Positions 49,000 to 61,995 of a stretch of 64,000 nt of DNA are shown in pieces; position 1 is the first letter of the stretch; each line of letters begins with the position of its first letter. Made by a program: the position numbers and the translations under genes. The stretch is from Chaetorhynchus papuensis (lineage: Eukaryota; Chordata; Aves; Passeriformes; Rhipiduridae), in NCBI GenBank assembly GCA_013396525.1, contig VWYX01000287.1:1-64000 (forward strand), in the 5' to 3' direction. The notes below the pieces were generated by a model. The model was not told the origin of the DNA and did no database searches. It saw nothing but the letters and a program-made list of their open reading frames with translations.

Positions 49000-49230
49000 T
49001 TGCTGCTCAAACAGCAAAATACTACATTAATAGTCATCATACATTATGTTCTCAAGTTAATCTATTCATAGGATTTCAGCTGAGGATCGCTTAGCTTCTC
49101 AGTCAGGCTTTAATTACTTCAGAGGCTTACGAGGAATCTATGAATCTAATAATTCAGGGGGCTTGAAACTGGATTATTCAAGGATTATTGGTTGTCTGTG
49201 GTTGCTTGTAATTAGCCACCTGATTTTGGC
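49000..49230. promoter_or_regulatory. Candidate conserved element with clustered homeodomain-type motifs
   Basis: Within about 110 bp there are two TAATTA cores (49111-49116 and 49209-49214) and two GGATTA cores (49171-49176 and 49182-49187), the latter exactly 11 bp apart, about one helical turn. TAATTA is the generic homeodomain core and GGATTA the OTX/PITX-type core. Clusters like this are common in developmental enhancers, and long introns of brain genes often host them. AT-rich DNA also gives such words by chance. Confidence 0.25.
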
Positions 49231-50595
49231 TTTTTCCATCTCTTGGGGAGAGAACGTAGCTGTCTTAATATAGCACAGGACTGAGACTCGAGTCCTGTTA
49301 GCTTAGCTCTCTGATTTGTGTGCAGAGCATACTTTAAAAGGCACTTGACTCATCTGTGTGTAAGTTTCTCTGTTGATAGCAGTAGAGATCACAATGTTAA
49401 ACCTTCTTTGTTAAACATTTTGTGAGTATTGACAAAAGCTCTGCATAGGACTAAGGACTTTTTTATCATATCTAGTTAGCAGAAACAGATCGGGACAAAC
49501 AAATAAAGAAAATAAATACCATGATAAACTTGATACAAATAAACTACTCTTGATAAGAAAGTCATATCAATGTTAATGAGGCCAATCTCAATTAAGGGGA
49601 CAGTTTGTGTCAAAAATATTTTTAGCTGCTGATCTGTGCTTATTTATGCATCCGTCACCATACTATATGAGAATCATAAATATCATGCATTAAATCAGTA
49701 TTAGGCACAAACATTGTTAAGCACCCAGCATGTATAAGCCAGCACTGATGCTCTTGCATAGCCTATATTTATAACTTCACCAAACTGTCAGCTCACTGCT
49801 GTAGTGTGTGCACTTCATGCAAGCTACATGGTTCAGTGATTCTTTCTAAGAGCATTTTAGGTAGAAGTACCTCAGCACATAAGAGACAGTAATGAAGGAA
49901 GGAAAAGGGGAAGTTGATCCCACCTGAACTGATTGATGTACAACAGAATTTTCCTTAACTATGAGGCTGTCTATTCACTGATGAAAAGTACCTATTATTT
50001 GCTGCACAGCTGTCTTACCAAAAAAATAGCCATTTTTTTGTCTGCATAAAATGTAAAAACGCATAAAGCTACCTGATATCTTCCGAGGAATAGATAAGCT
50101 TGGCTGTCTGCTAGAAACTATTTAATTGTGTGTTTAGAATTTTTGAAATGACAAAGGACAGAGGATAGTCAGTTAAACAGATGTAGCACTTGAAGCCAAG
50201 GAGGCAATTACTTATTTTTCAGTGATTCAGGCTACCAGCTTGCCAAACTATAGAGCAATATCTTCTGAAACATTATCATTTTTTTTCTGAGCATTTTTAA
50301 ATTAATGCTTCTTGTTATTTCTTATGGTGCTAATCCTCTTTGGCTAGTTTAGCCTCTTCTTTCTCAGTGTTTAAGCAGAATTTAATAAAAACAATAGATT
50401 ACAAAAAGATAACATACATCTTGTTATTTATGTTTTCTGTATGGTTTTTAAGTGTGTACTACATGTATTTATTCTCCAAATAGTTCTCCTAGTTTAACAG
50501 CATCATTCATTACAGATACTGGCTTTTCATTTTATGGAGAAAAATCATGAAGCTGGTAGCAGCAGTGTAAAGGAAAAAAAAATCTGTCAAAATGG
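49231..50595. other. Intron sequence, no embedded gene seen
   Basis: AT-rich sequence with a SOX-like inverted core (ACAAACATTGTT near 49709) but no firm feature. Confidence 0.4.
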
Positions 50596-51386
50596 AATCA
50601 TACAATCATGGCATCACAGAATATATAAAATTGGAAGGACCCATAAGGATCACTGAGTCTCACTCTCTGGTCCTTGGAGGACCACCTAAAACTAAACCAT
50701 ATGGCTAAGAGTATTGTCCAGACACTCATTGAACTCTGACAGGCTTGGTGCCACAACCACTTCCCAGGGGAGACTGTTCCAGTGATTGACCACTCTCTCA
50801 GTGAAGAACCTTTTCCTAATGTCCAACCTGAACTTCCTTAGATGCAGCTTTATTCCATTTCCTTCTGTCCTATTACTGGTCAACAGAGAACAGCGGTCAG
50901 CACCTGCCCCTCCACTTACCCTTCTGGGGAAGTTGTAGTAACTGCAATGATGTCTCCCCTCAGTCTCCTCCAGGTCCAACAAACTAAGTGACCTCAGACA
51001 GTCTTCGAACAGCTTCCCCTCCAGACCCTTCAGCATCCTCTAGACCTCCTTTAGATGCTCTCTAAGAGCTTTATATCCTTTGTGGCATCTAAAACTGCCC
51101 CCAGCACTCGAGGTGAGGCTGCCCCAGTGCAGAGCAAAGCGGGGCAATCCCCTCCCTTGCCTGGCTGGTGATGCTGTGCCTGATGCCCCCCAGGGCAGGG
51201 TTGGCCCTCCTGGCTGCCAGGGCACTGCTGACTCATATTCAGCTTGTCATTGACCAGGACCTCCATGTCCCTTTCTGTGAGGTGGCTCTCTGGCCTCTCA
51301 TTCCCCAGTTTCTGTGTATGACCAGGATTTTCCAATCCCAGGTGGAGAATCCAGCACTTGCTCTTGCTAAATTTTATACATTCATG
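50596..51386 (-). mobile_element. CR1 LINE fragment, minus orientation
   Basis: The plus strand starts with decayed antisense octamers (AATCATACAATCATGGCATC), then AATTGGAAGGACCCATAAGG and the 3' UTR. On the minus strand the ORF2 tail can be followed at 51036-50692 and the preceding segment, with ERDMEVLVNDKLNMSQQ, at about 51270-51220. A frameshift separates these. The 5' truncation is near 51386. Confidence 0.94.
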
Positions 51387-54300
51387 TAAAATTGTTGAAG
51401 GCTCAAGAAGATTAGATTTCCAAAGTTTAAACTGAGAATTGCTATTGTCTAGGACAAGATTTCTCTCTGGATAGTCTACGGATATTTTGTATTGGATGTG
51501 ATAACCAACTCTCTTGTGTCCCTAATGAATACTACATGAGAGAAACACTTTCTGTTCTAAACACTGGAATTGTCTGTTGCCTTTGTGTTGTGTCATCACG
51601 CAAGCCTAGATTTAGTTCTCTTTATAATGAAACAAAAAAAATGTTCATCTATTTTGCATGCTGAAGTGACAAATATGTCACTTAATGTAAAGATTTAAAG
51701 ATCTGCCTTGTGCAAATATGTTGTGGGCTTGGTACAGTCATGGAATAGGAACTTGATTTCATTTTAGGTACTGAACAAGAGGTTGATACAGATACTTCCT
51801 TTCAGAAAATTTACAATTCAGCTGTAAGACTACAGATAAGAAAATAAATTCTGAGAGGACCAGAGGGGAATAATGTCAGTATGAGGAATGGCAGTCACAG
51901 CATACCATGCGTATTGCTAAAGTGGAGTATTTTCTGTATACAGACTTAATACAAGAAAGGGGAATGACAGTGTAGGGGCTTTTCCCATTTATGTCAGGGT
52001 ATAGTATAAGGAGTTGATACTGATTTATGAGTCTTACAGAGCTTGAAACTTGACTTTCCAGAAACTGCTCCTGTGAGGCAATACAGTTAGCAGCTCTCTA
52101 AATGGAACTAGCAGGTCTGTGTATTTCACTGAGGCATGATAAAGACTAAAGATCCCGAATGCTAGATTAGCATCCTTTTCTCTGGTGCAATCAGATAGAT
52201 CCTCTGGGCTTTCAAGGTTTGGATGCAAAATGTAATCCTTTTTTTAGGATTTTTATTTGTGTGGTGAGAGTTTAGTTACAGGGATCTTGATGGATGAATT
52301 TTATCAGTAGTTTTGATGTATATCCATTTTTTATCTTAAAATGTGGCTTCAAAATCTGTAACTTTATTGTTTTGAACAAATGAATTTTCAAAAAAAAATT
52401 CAGTTCATATTCAAAATGAAAAGTAGGTGTGTTCTAGATTCTCTTATGTGATGAGATAGACTGAACACCAGGATATGGATGAAATGTATAACTGAACAAT
52501 CATTATGCATACAAGTCCTGCTAAGTGTCTTCACCTTAATGAATGATATGGAAGATGAGGAGACTCAGTATCAGTCTGGATAAGCTTGTAAGTGCTGTTT
52601 ATCTCCATTATCCCTCTATTAATTAATTTTCCTTACAACTTAGAGACAGTCACTTTTAGGAAACTCATCCATACAGGATAGTGAAGACAGTTTCTATGTT
52701 GCTTATTGTTACATCTTTCTTGGTCTTTACAAGATGAGACAATGTCTTGTGAATTCATTTAAATGTTGATTACACTGTCATTATGTGTCCTCTGGAGATT
52801 TTTTGCAGGAGAAGAATGAGATGATCACTGTTGAGTACTGTGAATAGACTTAACTAGATTGCAACATGGCACTTTTATTGGAGGAGGAGATTTCATTTAA
52901 AAATATACCATCAAATATGTTCTTCTTAAATGCTGAACTGATGACTCCTTTTATTCGGCTTTTGTTTCTTGAATGTGTAATTTAGGAAATTAACAGAGAT
53001 CTGTTTGCTGGAAGTGTGGTTTGTCTGGCAGTGAGCACTCAAGGTGTTGTAGTGTTTTTTATATACTGCAAGGTTTTCTTCCTTGATACTTCTGTATTTT
53101 GACTGTCCATCTTTTATAAAACATCCTTTTTATGAAAAGAAACTGGGAATACAGTATCACAGCCTGTAAAAGCAATTTGAACTGGATGGAAAAGTTTTCA
53201 TGAAAAAACTTAGCATTAAATTTCCAGTCCTGCACTCCAGTCTCTTGCAGTTGTTCCCGAGTTGCAATTGTGACATATTGCCTTGTAGCCCTGTTCTTGT
53301 ATGCTCTCTGATAGCACCTTGAGTAGTGCTTAATTACCATGCAGATGAAGGCAGAGACTTTTCATAGACAGTATGCTTCCCTTAAGATAGGAGATAGGAG
53401 CATATCTCTTCAAGCATCTTAGATAAAGAAAAATAATTACTAGCTATACCCGCTTATAGAGCAGGCAATGGTAAAAACTTTTAAAAAAATCAGTGGTAGT
53501 GTCAGCAATGGGCTTGCACGTCTCAAACTAAATGTAAGTGAAACACATGGGATGTATTTGCCCTTGTTTCTCTTTTTAAAAGGTGGCAGTTGGTTATGCT
53601 AGTGAGCCACAGAGTTGTGAAGCACGTAAAATTACCTAAAATTAGCTGTTGGGAGAAAGCTGTAGTGGTGTCCCACCTCTTAAGGGTACTTGAAGACACA
53701 AACATTCAGTTCCTTCCTATGCCATGAAACAGGACCTGGACCTGAGGTTCCTCCCTTTTAAGTGCCTTACCTGATTGTTTATGCAGTCATTTACCCCTCT
53801 GTCTTTCTGTTGGTGTATGGTGTTTATAGTTACTGTTAGCATACAGTGTTTATACTGTTAGTCTGTAGTGTTTGTGTTTATACTGTTATATGCTGTTTTA
53901 TGGCTGTATTGTGTATCTGTGTGGCTTGGGTGGCTTTCCTTTATTTGCTCTTTTGGTTTCTGTTCTGGAAAAGCCTCACAGTTTTCAATTCTGAAAACAA
54001 CCAAAGTACAAAACTGTAACTACTTCTGTATCTCAATTTGTGGACATCAAAACATTTAAAGGTCTGACTTAAGCCATTTCCCTAGACTTTCTCCAGAGTT
54101 AATCAAAAAAAAGAGGCAGAACCACCTCTGATTCATCCTGTTATTTTGTGCATATATCTTATGACAGAATTAATAGTTTTTTGGTGATGGTGGCTCCCGA
54201 TTGAACCAAGATGAATAATGTCAGATAAACGCTTTTAGACTGCTAAAGCAGCTACTGTTAAGTCTCAGCTAAATGTTTTACTGAAGGAAATTAGAAAAAC

Positions 54301-55141
54301 GTATGGCAAAAAAAGGGTTGACAGTCTGCATTCTTAACTGTTTTACTGCTAGCTTGGAGAACATTTTTTAATTGTGTGTTTACCCAACCATCCTACCTAC
54401 TGCTTTTCAAATAGCTGAATTTCAGTATATGACACGGGATATTTCATCTGTCTGTTCATTTCACATTCTGTTAATTTCTTTTATATAATGAGAACTCCTT
54501 GGCCATGACCTTTCATCAGGAGAAGACTAATCACTTGAAAAATATTCTTTGAATGCCTGAGAAAAAACCTACCATGAATGTGCATGACAGTAAATATGTT
54601 TTGCAAAAGGAGGCAGAGAGCAGGACATATGCAAGGAATTTGTGACTAATTGTACAGTTTATTCTGTAAACATATAGAAAATAAAATGTCTGCATTGTAC
54701 TGAAGTACTCAAGCACTAGAATATTAATCTGATGAATAGATCTTTCAGGGAGACAGCAAAAACATATTTGTGTCTAAACAAAGTATATGAATCACTCTTT
54801 AAAATGCAAGTAAAAAAAAAGTAACTAGTGTTAGTATTGTCTCACTTTTCTTTGCAGAGGATTTACTTTAGTGCTTTAAGTTGGTCAATCCTCTGATGAT
54901 TCCCAGAAGGTACAGTTTAATTTGCATATAATTGTTCTGTAGACTGCTTTTTAAAGTTAAGCCTATTATTCTTTTACTCCGCACTGTGCAGTTTCTGCAG
55001 GTCTTTCTATGCAGGCCCAGTTTCCAAAGCCTGGAAGTGAGAACATTCATATTAAAAACAAGCCAAAAAATATAAGTTAATAGTGAAGATAAGGAATTTT
55101 AGTTTGTGTGACTACTCTTATTTTATCAGTGTATCTAATTT
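51387..55141. other. Intron sequence, no embedded gene seen
   Basis: AT-rich sequence of about 3.7 kb with one small minisatellite, listed separately. Confidence 0.45.
53820..53889. repeat. Imperfect minisatellite, three copies of a GTGTTTATA-CTGTTA unit
   Basis: Copies of GTGTTTATACTGTTAG-like sequence begin at 53820 (with four extra bases), 53846 and 53874, spaced 26 and 28 bp apart. It is an imperfect tandem array in TG-rich sequence. Confidence 0.8.
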
Positions 55142-55328
55142 TGGACATTAGGAAGAAGTTCTTCACAGAATGGGCTGCCAGGGAGGTGATAGAATCACTG
55201 TCCCCAGAGGTGTTTAAGAAAGGACGGCATGTGGCACTTAGTACCATGGTCTAGTTGACAAGCTGGTGTTAGATCATAGGTTGGACTTGATGATCTCAAA
55301 GATCTTTTCCAACGTAGCTGATTCTGCG
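55142..55328 (+). mobile_element. CR1 LINE 3' tip
   Basis: A short copy starts in the tail at GGACATTAGGAAGAAGTTCT and ends in ATTCTGCG at 55321-55328, a mutated octamer. It consists of the ORF2 end and 3' UTR only. Confidence 0.92.
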
Positions 55329-58300
55329 ATAATGGAAGTAATAATACAAGAATATTCCAATTTCAAATAGTTTATTAGAATGCATCTCATTTCATTGGCA
55401 TATGGGTGTAGTCTGTTTAACATACAAATAAATCTTTGAATATATTTTGTTACTGGATACCTTGTAATTGAAGTGTTCTCCAAGATAAAATATCAACCTC
55501 TCCATTAAATTTCATTAAATATTCTAATGATCTGAAAGGTCAAGGTTCATCCAGAAGGCTCCTAATCAGTTGTGTAAGTTAGAAGTGTAGTTACACCCTA
55601 AATATTTGGCATCTTAATTTTTCCATCTCACACAAGATTGTCGTTCATTAAACAGCTACATATTCCTCCCACTGTATCCATATTATTGTGCTAGTCTGAG
55701 CCATTAAGTTATCTGCAGTAAATCTCAGCGGTCCTTATTTTCAACAACAATTAAAACTTCATGAACGCAGAGGCCCCTTCAGGCCTGCTGTGCACACCAC
55801 TAGTGTCTTACAAGAGGAGTGTGTTACTATATGGTGATATTTGGAACAGCCAGTAAATCAGAGACTAGGGGTCTGGCCTAAGCATTTCAGACTGCAGCTG
55901 CAGAAGTAGGAAGAGAGCAGAAGAGGAAAGGTTGACTCTGTATTCTGTAGAGAACATTTATTAAGTGTGATATTCTGTATTTTTTCTTTGTTCCTTTAGA
56001 AAACAGTCTCCTTATCCATGGGCAGGAGAAGGGGTTATTACAGTATCTTCACATGTTAAATAGGCAATAGAATGTGACCCAGTTGCCTCTGTACTGAACA
56101 TAGTGTCTGTTTGCTGGGTTTTCCCTAAATCATTTTGCTAAAATCTGATATCTGTAATGTGTCTAGCACATCTCTAAGTGAGAAATTTTATTAACCTTGA
56201 TAACTAACTTATTTCCTTGTTCAAAGAAATAGGATAAACAAGTGTAACAACAGATGCTTTTAAAAACACATTATCTTGGTTTAATCAGTTCCTCAGTAAT
56301 TATACAAATACATCAGAAGTTGAAGAGGCATGGTCTTCAGATCAAAAACTTGGGAAAATATTTCTTATTTGTTTTAAAAGAGACATTATTTTAAATATTT
56401 TGATAATATATATTACTCTAGATATGTACTTTAAATTATCCAATTTTTTAAACTCCCTCATACAAATTTTTACTTGAATATGATTGTAAGTTTTAAAAGA
56501 TATCCTTTTCTCTTCAGCAGAAATAAAAACACTTTACATATCACAAGATTTTTGAAATAAGCTTCCTGAATTCTCATTATAGTATTTATGAGTATTTATG
56601 ATGATAAGGAAAAAACATGTGATGTTTAAAAAAAACCCAAAACCAACCAACGAACCAACAAAACCTGTACCAAAGGATTAGTGAGGAGCCAGAATAGAAA
56701 GCAGAAAATAAGTTTTTTGCGAATTACTACTGAACATGGCAATACAATGAATGTTATAAAATTACTAAGTAATGAATCAGATTCACGTAATTTCTGAAAA
56801 TGTTCCAGGAGACGAAATCAGTCTTTTGATGAAATGGGAGTTTTGCTACTACTACCTTTTTGACAAAGCAATACTAGTAGACCAGCAGAAGGACAAGATG
56901 CCGAGGTATTGTAAATCTGCTAACTGCATATTCAAATAGAAAAGCTAAAGAAAAGTACCACTCCCCTTAAGATAACTGGGGGAGAACAATGTGGAGAATA
57001 AGGTAATGGAGACATTTAAAAACTACCTGCCATCTGCCTCAGACTATCACAGAGCATATTCCTCCTAATTTGTGGCCTTCTGCGTTGCAGATACATCAGC
57101 AGCTGGGAAGAGCAAAGAAGAACATGGAATCAACCTTTCTGGACAGTATTTCAAGGTGTTATTGGTGTAGTATGAAATACATAGATAAAAAAACCCAAAA
57201 AACAACCAAATTTAAAAGCTTTTTAATGCGAAAACTTCTTGAATACCCACAGTTGAATGAATCATTTACGCCATGCAGAGTGGTGATTAAGAAAACCAAA
57301 ATTTCAATTTTGCAAGCATTTTGCAGCCATCTTGCACAAGCAGAAATGAGACTGAAAGTATACAGCAATCAGACCAAAATGCTCCACTTATGTTTTGACA
57401 TCTTATTGAAGCCCAATAGAGTTGTTTTTATTGGCTGTTCAAAGGGGAAACATATTAGTTTGGCACACACAAGATCTAGTGCTCCTCTAGGTACAATTGG
57501 CAGGCACCACTAGACAAGGCATAGATAGAAATTACAAAGACAAAACATTTCAGGCATTTATCAAAAATTATTTTTTATTTTATTTATAATATTTTTTTTT
57601 TCCATTCTGGTTGTCTTCTAATGTTCTGCTATCCAGTGTTGAACGGCTGCAGGGCCCTGCCAGAAACCTGTTGTCCAGTGTTTCGGTACAGCCAACACAT
57701 TTCTGTGCATCCAGAACGTGGGTGCCCAATCGCAATTGGCTACTTACAGAATTGAATCACCAAAAAGGTCTTCTGTTCCTCCCACTCCTCTGTAACTCTG
57801 TGAGTAAGTATTTCAGCAGCCATCTAACCATGCTGTCATGTGAAAGAATGAAATGGCTAACATTTGATTTTATAGGACAGAACAATCTATACCATGTGTA
57901 ATATATACAATAACTCTATGACATTGAAGCATCAGACTAATAGTTATAAAATAGGGTATTTTTATGGCGGTAAAAATTATTAATTTAAATACTGTTCTAT
58001 GAGGAGATGTTTTGCTAGTTGAAAGAAAAAGGAGTACATGTTAATCAAGAAGTTTTTTCAAATCAAATTTGACAAACTTTTCATAGAATGCAAGTGTTTA
58101 AGGAACTTGACTAATACCAGTCTTTAGATTGAAAAAATACATTTCTTATGGAAAAATCCCAAACAAGCTAAATTAAACATAGATAAATATTTCTAATATG
58201 TAATAGCAATAGACTTCTTAAGAGAGCACTGATCTTAAGGACCTTTTCTAATCAATTGGAAAAATTAAGCATATCTTTAGAGCCCCATGATCACTAAATT

Positions 58301-59164
58301 TTGTTTTTATTGTATATGTATATATGTGTGCAAGACACACAGGTATGTATAAAAGTTTTTTTCTCCCCCACAGCTATAATTTCAAATATCAGGAAAATGT
58401 TTAGACTGTCCAGAATATTTCTTATTATTGTATTCCTCATCATATATGTCAGCTTCTAAGTCACAGGCAAGCTGTACCTACCTGGTTACTTCTTGAGCCC
58501 TTGACAGGATCTCCCGTGATAAATGTTTGATGCACAAATGCATATGAATCATATGGAAAGGTGCTTTGGCATGTCATATAGTATTTCCAGTCTGAGTAGC
58601 CATCACAGTACCTTATGGCTATTCTCTGCCATCCTTATCCAATGTACTGGTCAGGTTCAGAAGAAAATTTTAAAACTGGCATTTGTTTAAGGTAGGGCTG
58701 AATTAATCACTACACATCTCTAGTAGGGCTTTCCTAAACTGCAGTTTGTAAAGAGCTACTTCCACGAAAACTATAGCCGAGAGTTTCTTTGTATCCTGAC
58801 ATAACTTTCTATGTCTTTCCTCACAAATAATTGACTTGCTTCCCCCCCCAATGTGAGCATTTAAAGATGGAACACTACTTGTCTTTGAAGAGGCTTGAGA
58901 AAGAAGAAATCCTGAAACCAGCATCACAGCTCTATCTAAAAAGATATGGAAGATATAAATAGTGTAGATAAAAGGAGTTTATTTACATTAATGTAGATCA
59001 GGAGGTTTACAATCCTTGAATTGTGAAGTGGTCTTGAAGCTTGTAAATCATATTCCTTTCAAAAGAAGTTCAGAAGATGTGGGACCAGAGTTGATCTGAT
59101 CAGGAATATAAATTTTTCAGGAGGATTTAATATGAATCAGATATTCAATCTGTTTTTCAATACA
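55329..59164. other. Intron sequence, no embedded gene seen
   Basis: AT-rich sequence. An A/C-rich CCAA-type low-complexity patch lies at about 56627-56664. The 147-codon frame at 57070-57513 has no ATG start, no recognisable domain and no splice context, so I do not call it a gene. Confidence 0.45.
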
Positions 59165-59815
59165 GGTCTTCTTTCCTATCCTGGTTGCTGCTGTAGATCA
59201 CTCTCTAATCCCCTCTGACTTTGCACAGCCTGTTCACTTCCTCTGTAACTCCTCCACTGGTGACACAGCTCCTGAACAGCAGCACAACTTCCTGGGAGAT
59301 GGGACCACCTCTCCAGCCCCAGGGAGAGGCCCCAAGGATTCCCTGCAGCCCAGGGCTCACAGGGCTGCTCCCACTCTCTGAAGCTCTGCTGGGGTTGAAG
59401 CCTCTGCTCTGGTAGAGGCAGCTGCTCCACCACCTGCTGGAGGGGAACCTACTCTGTGGCACATCACTGGACCTGAAAGCGTGCAGGGTGGTCTGAACCG
59501 AGATGGGATCCCCTCTTTGTGCTCCTGCATCCATTAGCTACATCCTGGGAGCTGTGCTTCAGCTCTGGCCCTTCCCTAGCTACACTAGGTCTTTGGCCCC
59601 CCCGAACTGGGGACATCTGTAGCCAAAGGCAGTAGGTATGCTTGGGTCACAGGCAGCTGATTCAGCTTGTTAGAAGCTGCTAGAGCTTTCTCATGCTCAA
59701 ACACATGTGGCCTTACCTTCTCCTTATCTGGCAGCAGATTCTCAGAGGGTTCCCAAGGGTCCCCTGCTGATCCAGAAGCTCTTAAAGCAGAACACACCTA
59801 GGAATTTCAAAATTC
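59165..59815 (-). mobile_element. GC-rich unclassified block, possibly retroelement internal sequence
   Basis: This block is much more GC-rich than its surroundings but is not CpG-rich, so it is not a promoter island. Minus-strand open frames at 59534-59205, 59433-59176 and 59797-59585 cover most of it. Part of the minus-strand translation resembles a short charged, coiled-coil-like segment that recurs in songbird interspersed repeats, which I associate with endogenous retrovirus-derived sequence. That link is from memory and is weak. A low-copy host pseudogene or another repeat are alternatives. Stops and frame changes indicate it is dead. Confidence 0.35.
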
Positions 59816-60181
59816 TCTGCCAAACAGTATTGTCTTGGCAGTGATCAATCTTGATTGATACAGCCATTCTTACATATCAGTTAGGACAAGAGAGTAAGAA
59901 TTCAGGTTTTTATATAAAGGAATTTACTGTGATGGTTTAGAAATACTGTACTCTAAAAAATGACCAGATGCGTGAACACTGAATACAGAAGTTCTTCTAA
60001 GTCAGCACTTAGTTTATGAGCATGAAACCTTAATGCTGCCATAAAACCATCTCTCTGAAAGAGCAGGGTAACAATTTTTGTACTTGTTTTGTATTTATTT
60101 TTGTATGTTAAGTTTTAGAGGTGGAAAGCCAAGATAATGACATTTAAATTATACCATGGATACGACCTGTATCTAGTTTAG

Positions 60182-60208
60182 CATCAAGTCCAGCATTTGG
60201 ACTTGATG
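60182..60208. repeat. Perfect inverted repeat, 11-bp stem and 5-base loop
   Basis: The left arm CATCAAGTCCA (60182-60192) is the exact reverse complement of the right arm TGGACTTGATG (60198-60208), with loop GCATT. The stem is mixed in composition rather than a simple AT palindrome. No terminator or RNA gene role is evident. The stem is much shorter than a typical microRNA precursor. Confidence 0.93.
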
Positions 60209-61385
60209 GAGTCAGCATTTTTATCCATTGGCAAGGTTTTCATACTAGATTGTTGAACCACAATGATTCAATAACTCATTTTCTTTGCTATACCTCAGTT
60301 TCTACTGCTATCTGTGTAACTTCAGCAACCCTCTGTTCTCATGCTTCACCATTAGACTTTTTCCTTCCCTTTGGATGGGATATTTCCCATTTTCTCACCA
60401 TGTTCCTAACTTCAAAGATGTCAGATAAATGTGATTTTCCCTGACATCTGACTGATCCTTGAGGGGAGGAAGGAGGTGAAAAAGCAGGAAAGGGCAGTAG
60501 TAGTGTTTTATTCAATTCCCAGTGGGTAGTAAAATGCAGCACATATTTCATCAAGGAATTCATTATGGCTTTTCTTTTCCAAGGTGAGGTAGTTGAAGTA
60601 ATATATATTCCACTTCTCTGAAGCATCTTTTGATAATGTAAAAAACATTGCCCCTATTATTCAAATATGAGAACTGAAGTTGTAAGGAATTAACTGACAT
60701 TTTCCAAAATCACACATTATTCAATATAACATAAAATTAGGTCATCTTTTTCTGATTCTAGTGCATAGTTCAACATACCCCAGTGAGAACTCTGCCTCAA
60801 TAAGACTTGAGGAAAAATAGAGTCAGTAATTCAGGGCTTCTCCAGTTTTTCTTCTATTTTGAGATACTTAGTTTATACAGGTTTCTTATGCATTTTGTTA
60901 TACCTTTTAAACACTTCTATGCAACCCTGCCAATTTTACATGTCTTTCATCTTTTGCTAGCACGTTAATTATTGTTAAAAATAAAAAATCCTAAGGAAAG
61001 ATTAAGAATAGCAACTATAATCTCACGAGATGAGAAGAACTTCCTTAAATTTTTGGTTTGTTTTTTTTTTTTTTCCTAAGAAGAAAAAAAAAGAGAGAGG
61101 GTAAATAGAGGATGTGTTTGTCAGGAAGATTATGTGTTTAGTGCTAAAGGGTTTATGTGGAGAATTTCTGAAATGTTGTCCCAGAAGCGATCACTTACTG
61201 GTAAGAGCTTTATATGAGATCCCATGAAAATAGAACTTTAATCTTTCAAGCTAATCTAAATAATTTAGACAGGTTTATTTACAGAAGGATTTTCATAAAA
61301 CACAATGAAGTTTCTGGAAACAGATTGCTCGTGGTCTCTTTTGGATTAGGCTAGATTTTTAGATGTCATTTAAAATGTACGCCAT

Positions 61386-61410
61386 TTTTTTTTTTTTGTT
61401 TTTTGTTTTA
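61386..61410. repeat. Poly-T low-complexity tract
   Basis: Long T runs broken by G form a pyrimidine-rich stretch (about 61385-61410); a further T run lies at about 61441-61451. They may be old poly-A tails on the opposite strand or simple slippage. Confidence 0.85.
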
Positions 61411-61995
61411 GTGCAACGACTTCCCCTAATTCCTTGCTCATTTTTTTTTTTCCTGAAAAAATGGGTTGTTTCCTTTCAGGCATCTCTTAATATTTTTTTG
61501 CTTTTCTGAAACTCCATTTTGAAGAAAAAGGGGAATGAAATAGTTTGGTGAAAATGAAGTTAAGGAAATGTGATAGATCTCCTGCTGGCATCCAAGAGAA
61601 TTAAATGACAGAGTTGTGTGAGCTTGTCTGCTTTCTCTTGGGGTAAACCATCTTGCAGTTCATTGATGTGGCATATCCTTTTTCTAAACATTCCCAGAGC
61701 ACATATGTTCAGGCCTTTGTACCTTACTTTGCTATATTTGGGCCCTGGAGCTTGTTTTGCAAACATATGAGAAGCAGAAGCTTTCGCTCATATGTCCCAC
61801 TTTCAGAGTCACATGCAATCCAACTTCTGAGCTGTTATCATTGCTGCTGTATTAGCCTGGTAAAGTACAGTTTAAACAGGCAGTAAATTTTGTTTATCAA
61901 CATTGCAAGAAGTAAGTATAGAAGTAGTGAAGTTTCCAGTAAAACCATGTAAGAATGGTGTTCTTTTCAAAAAGCCTTGTAACAGGGGATACTCT

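Larger units (their letters stand above)
59816..61995. other. Intron sequence, no embedded gene seen
   Basis: AT-rich sequence with a perfect hairpin near 60.19 kb and T-rich runs near 61.4 kb, listed separately. Confidence 0.45.

Noticed and set aside
57070..57513. 147-codon plus-strand open frame
   Set aside because: No ATG at its start, no recognised domain, AT-rich low-complexity composition and no splice or promoter context.
59935..59965. TGTGATGGTTTAGAAATAC resembling the start of the solo LTR at 26864
   Set aside because: Similarity covers only about 20 bases and does not continue into an LTR body; too short to call.
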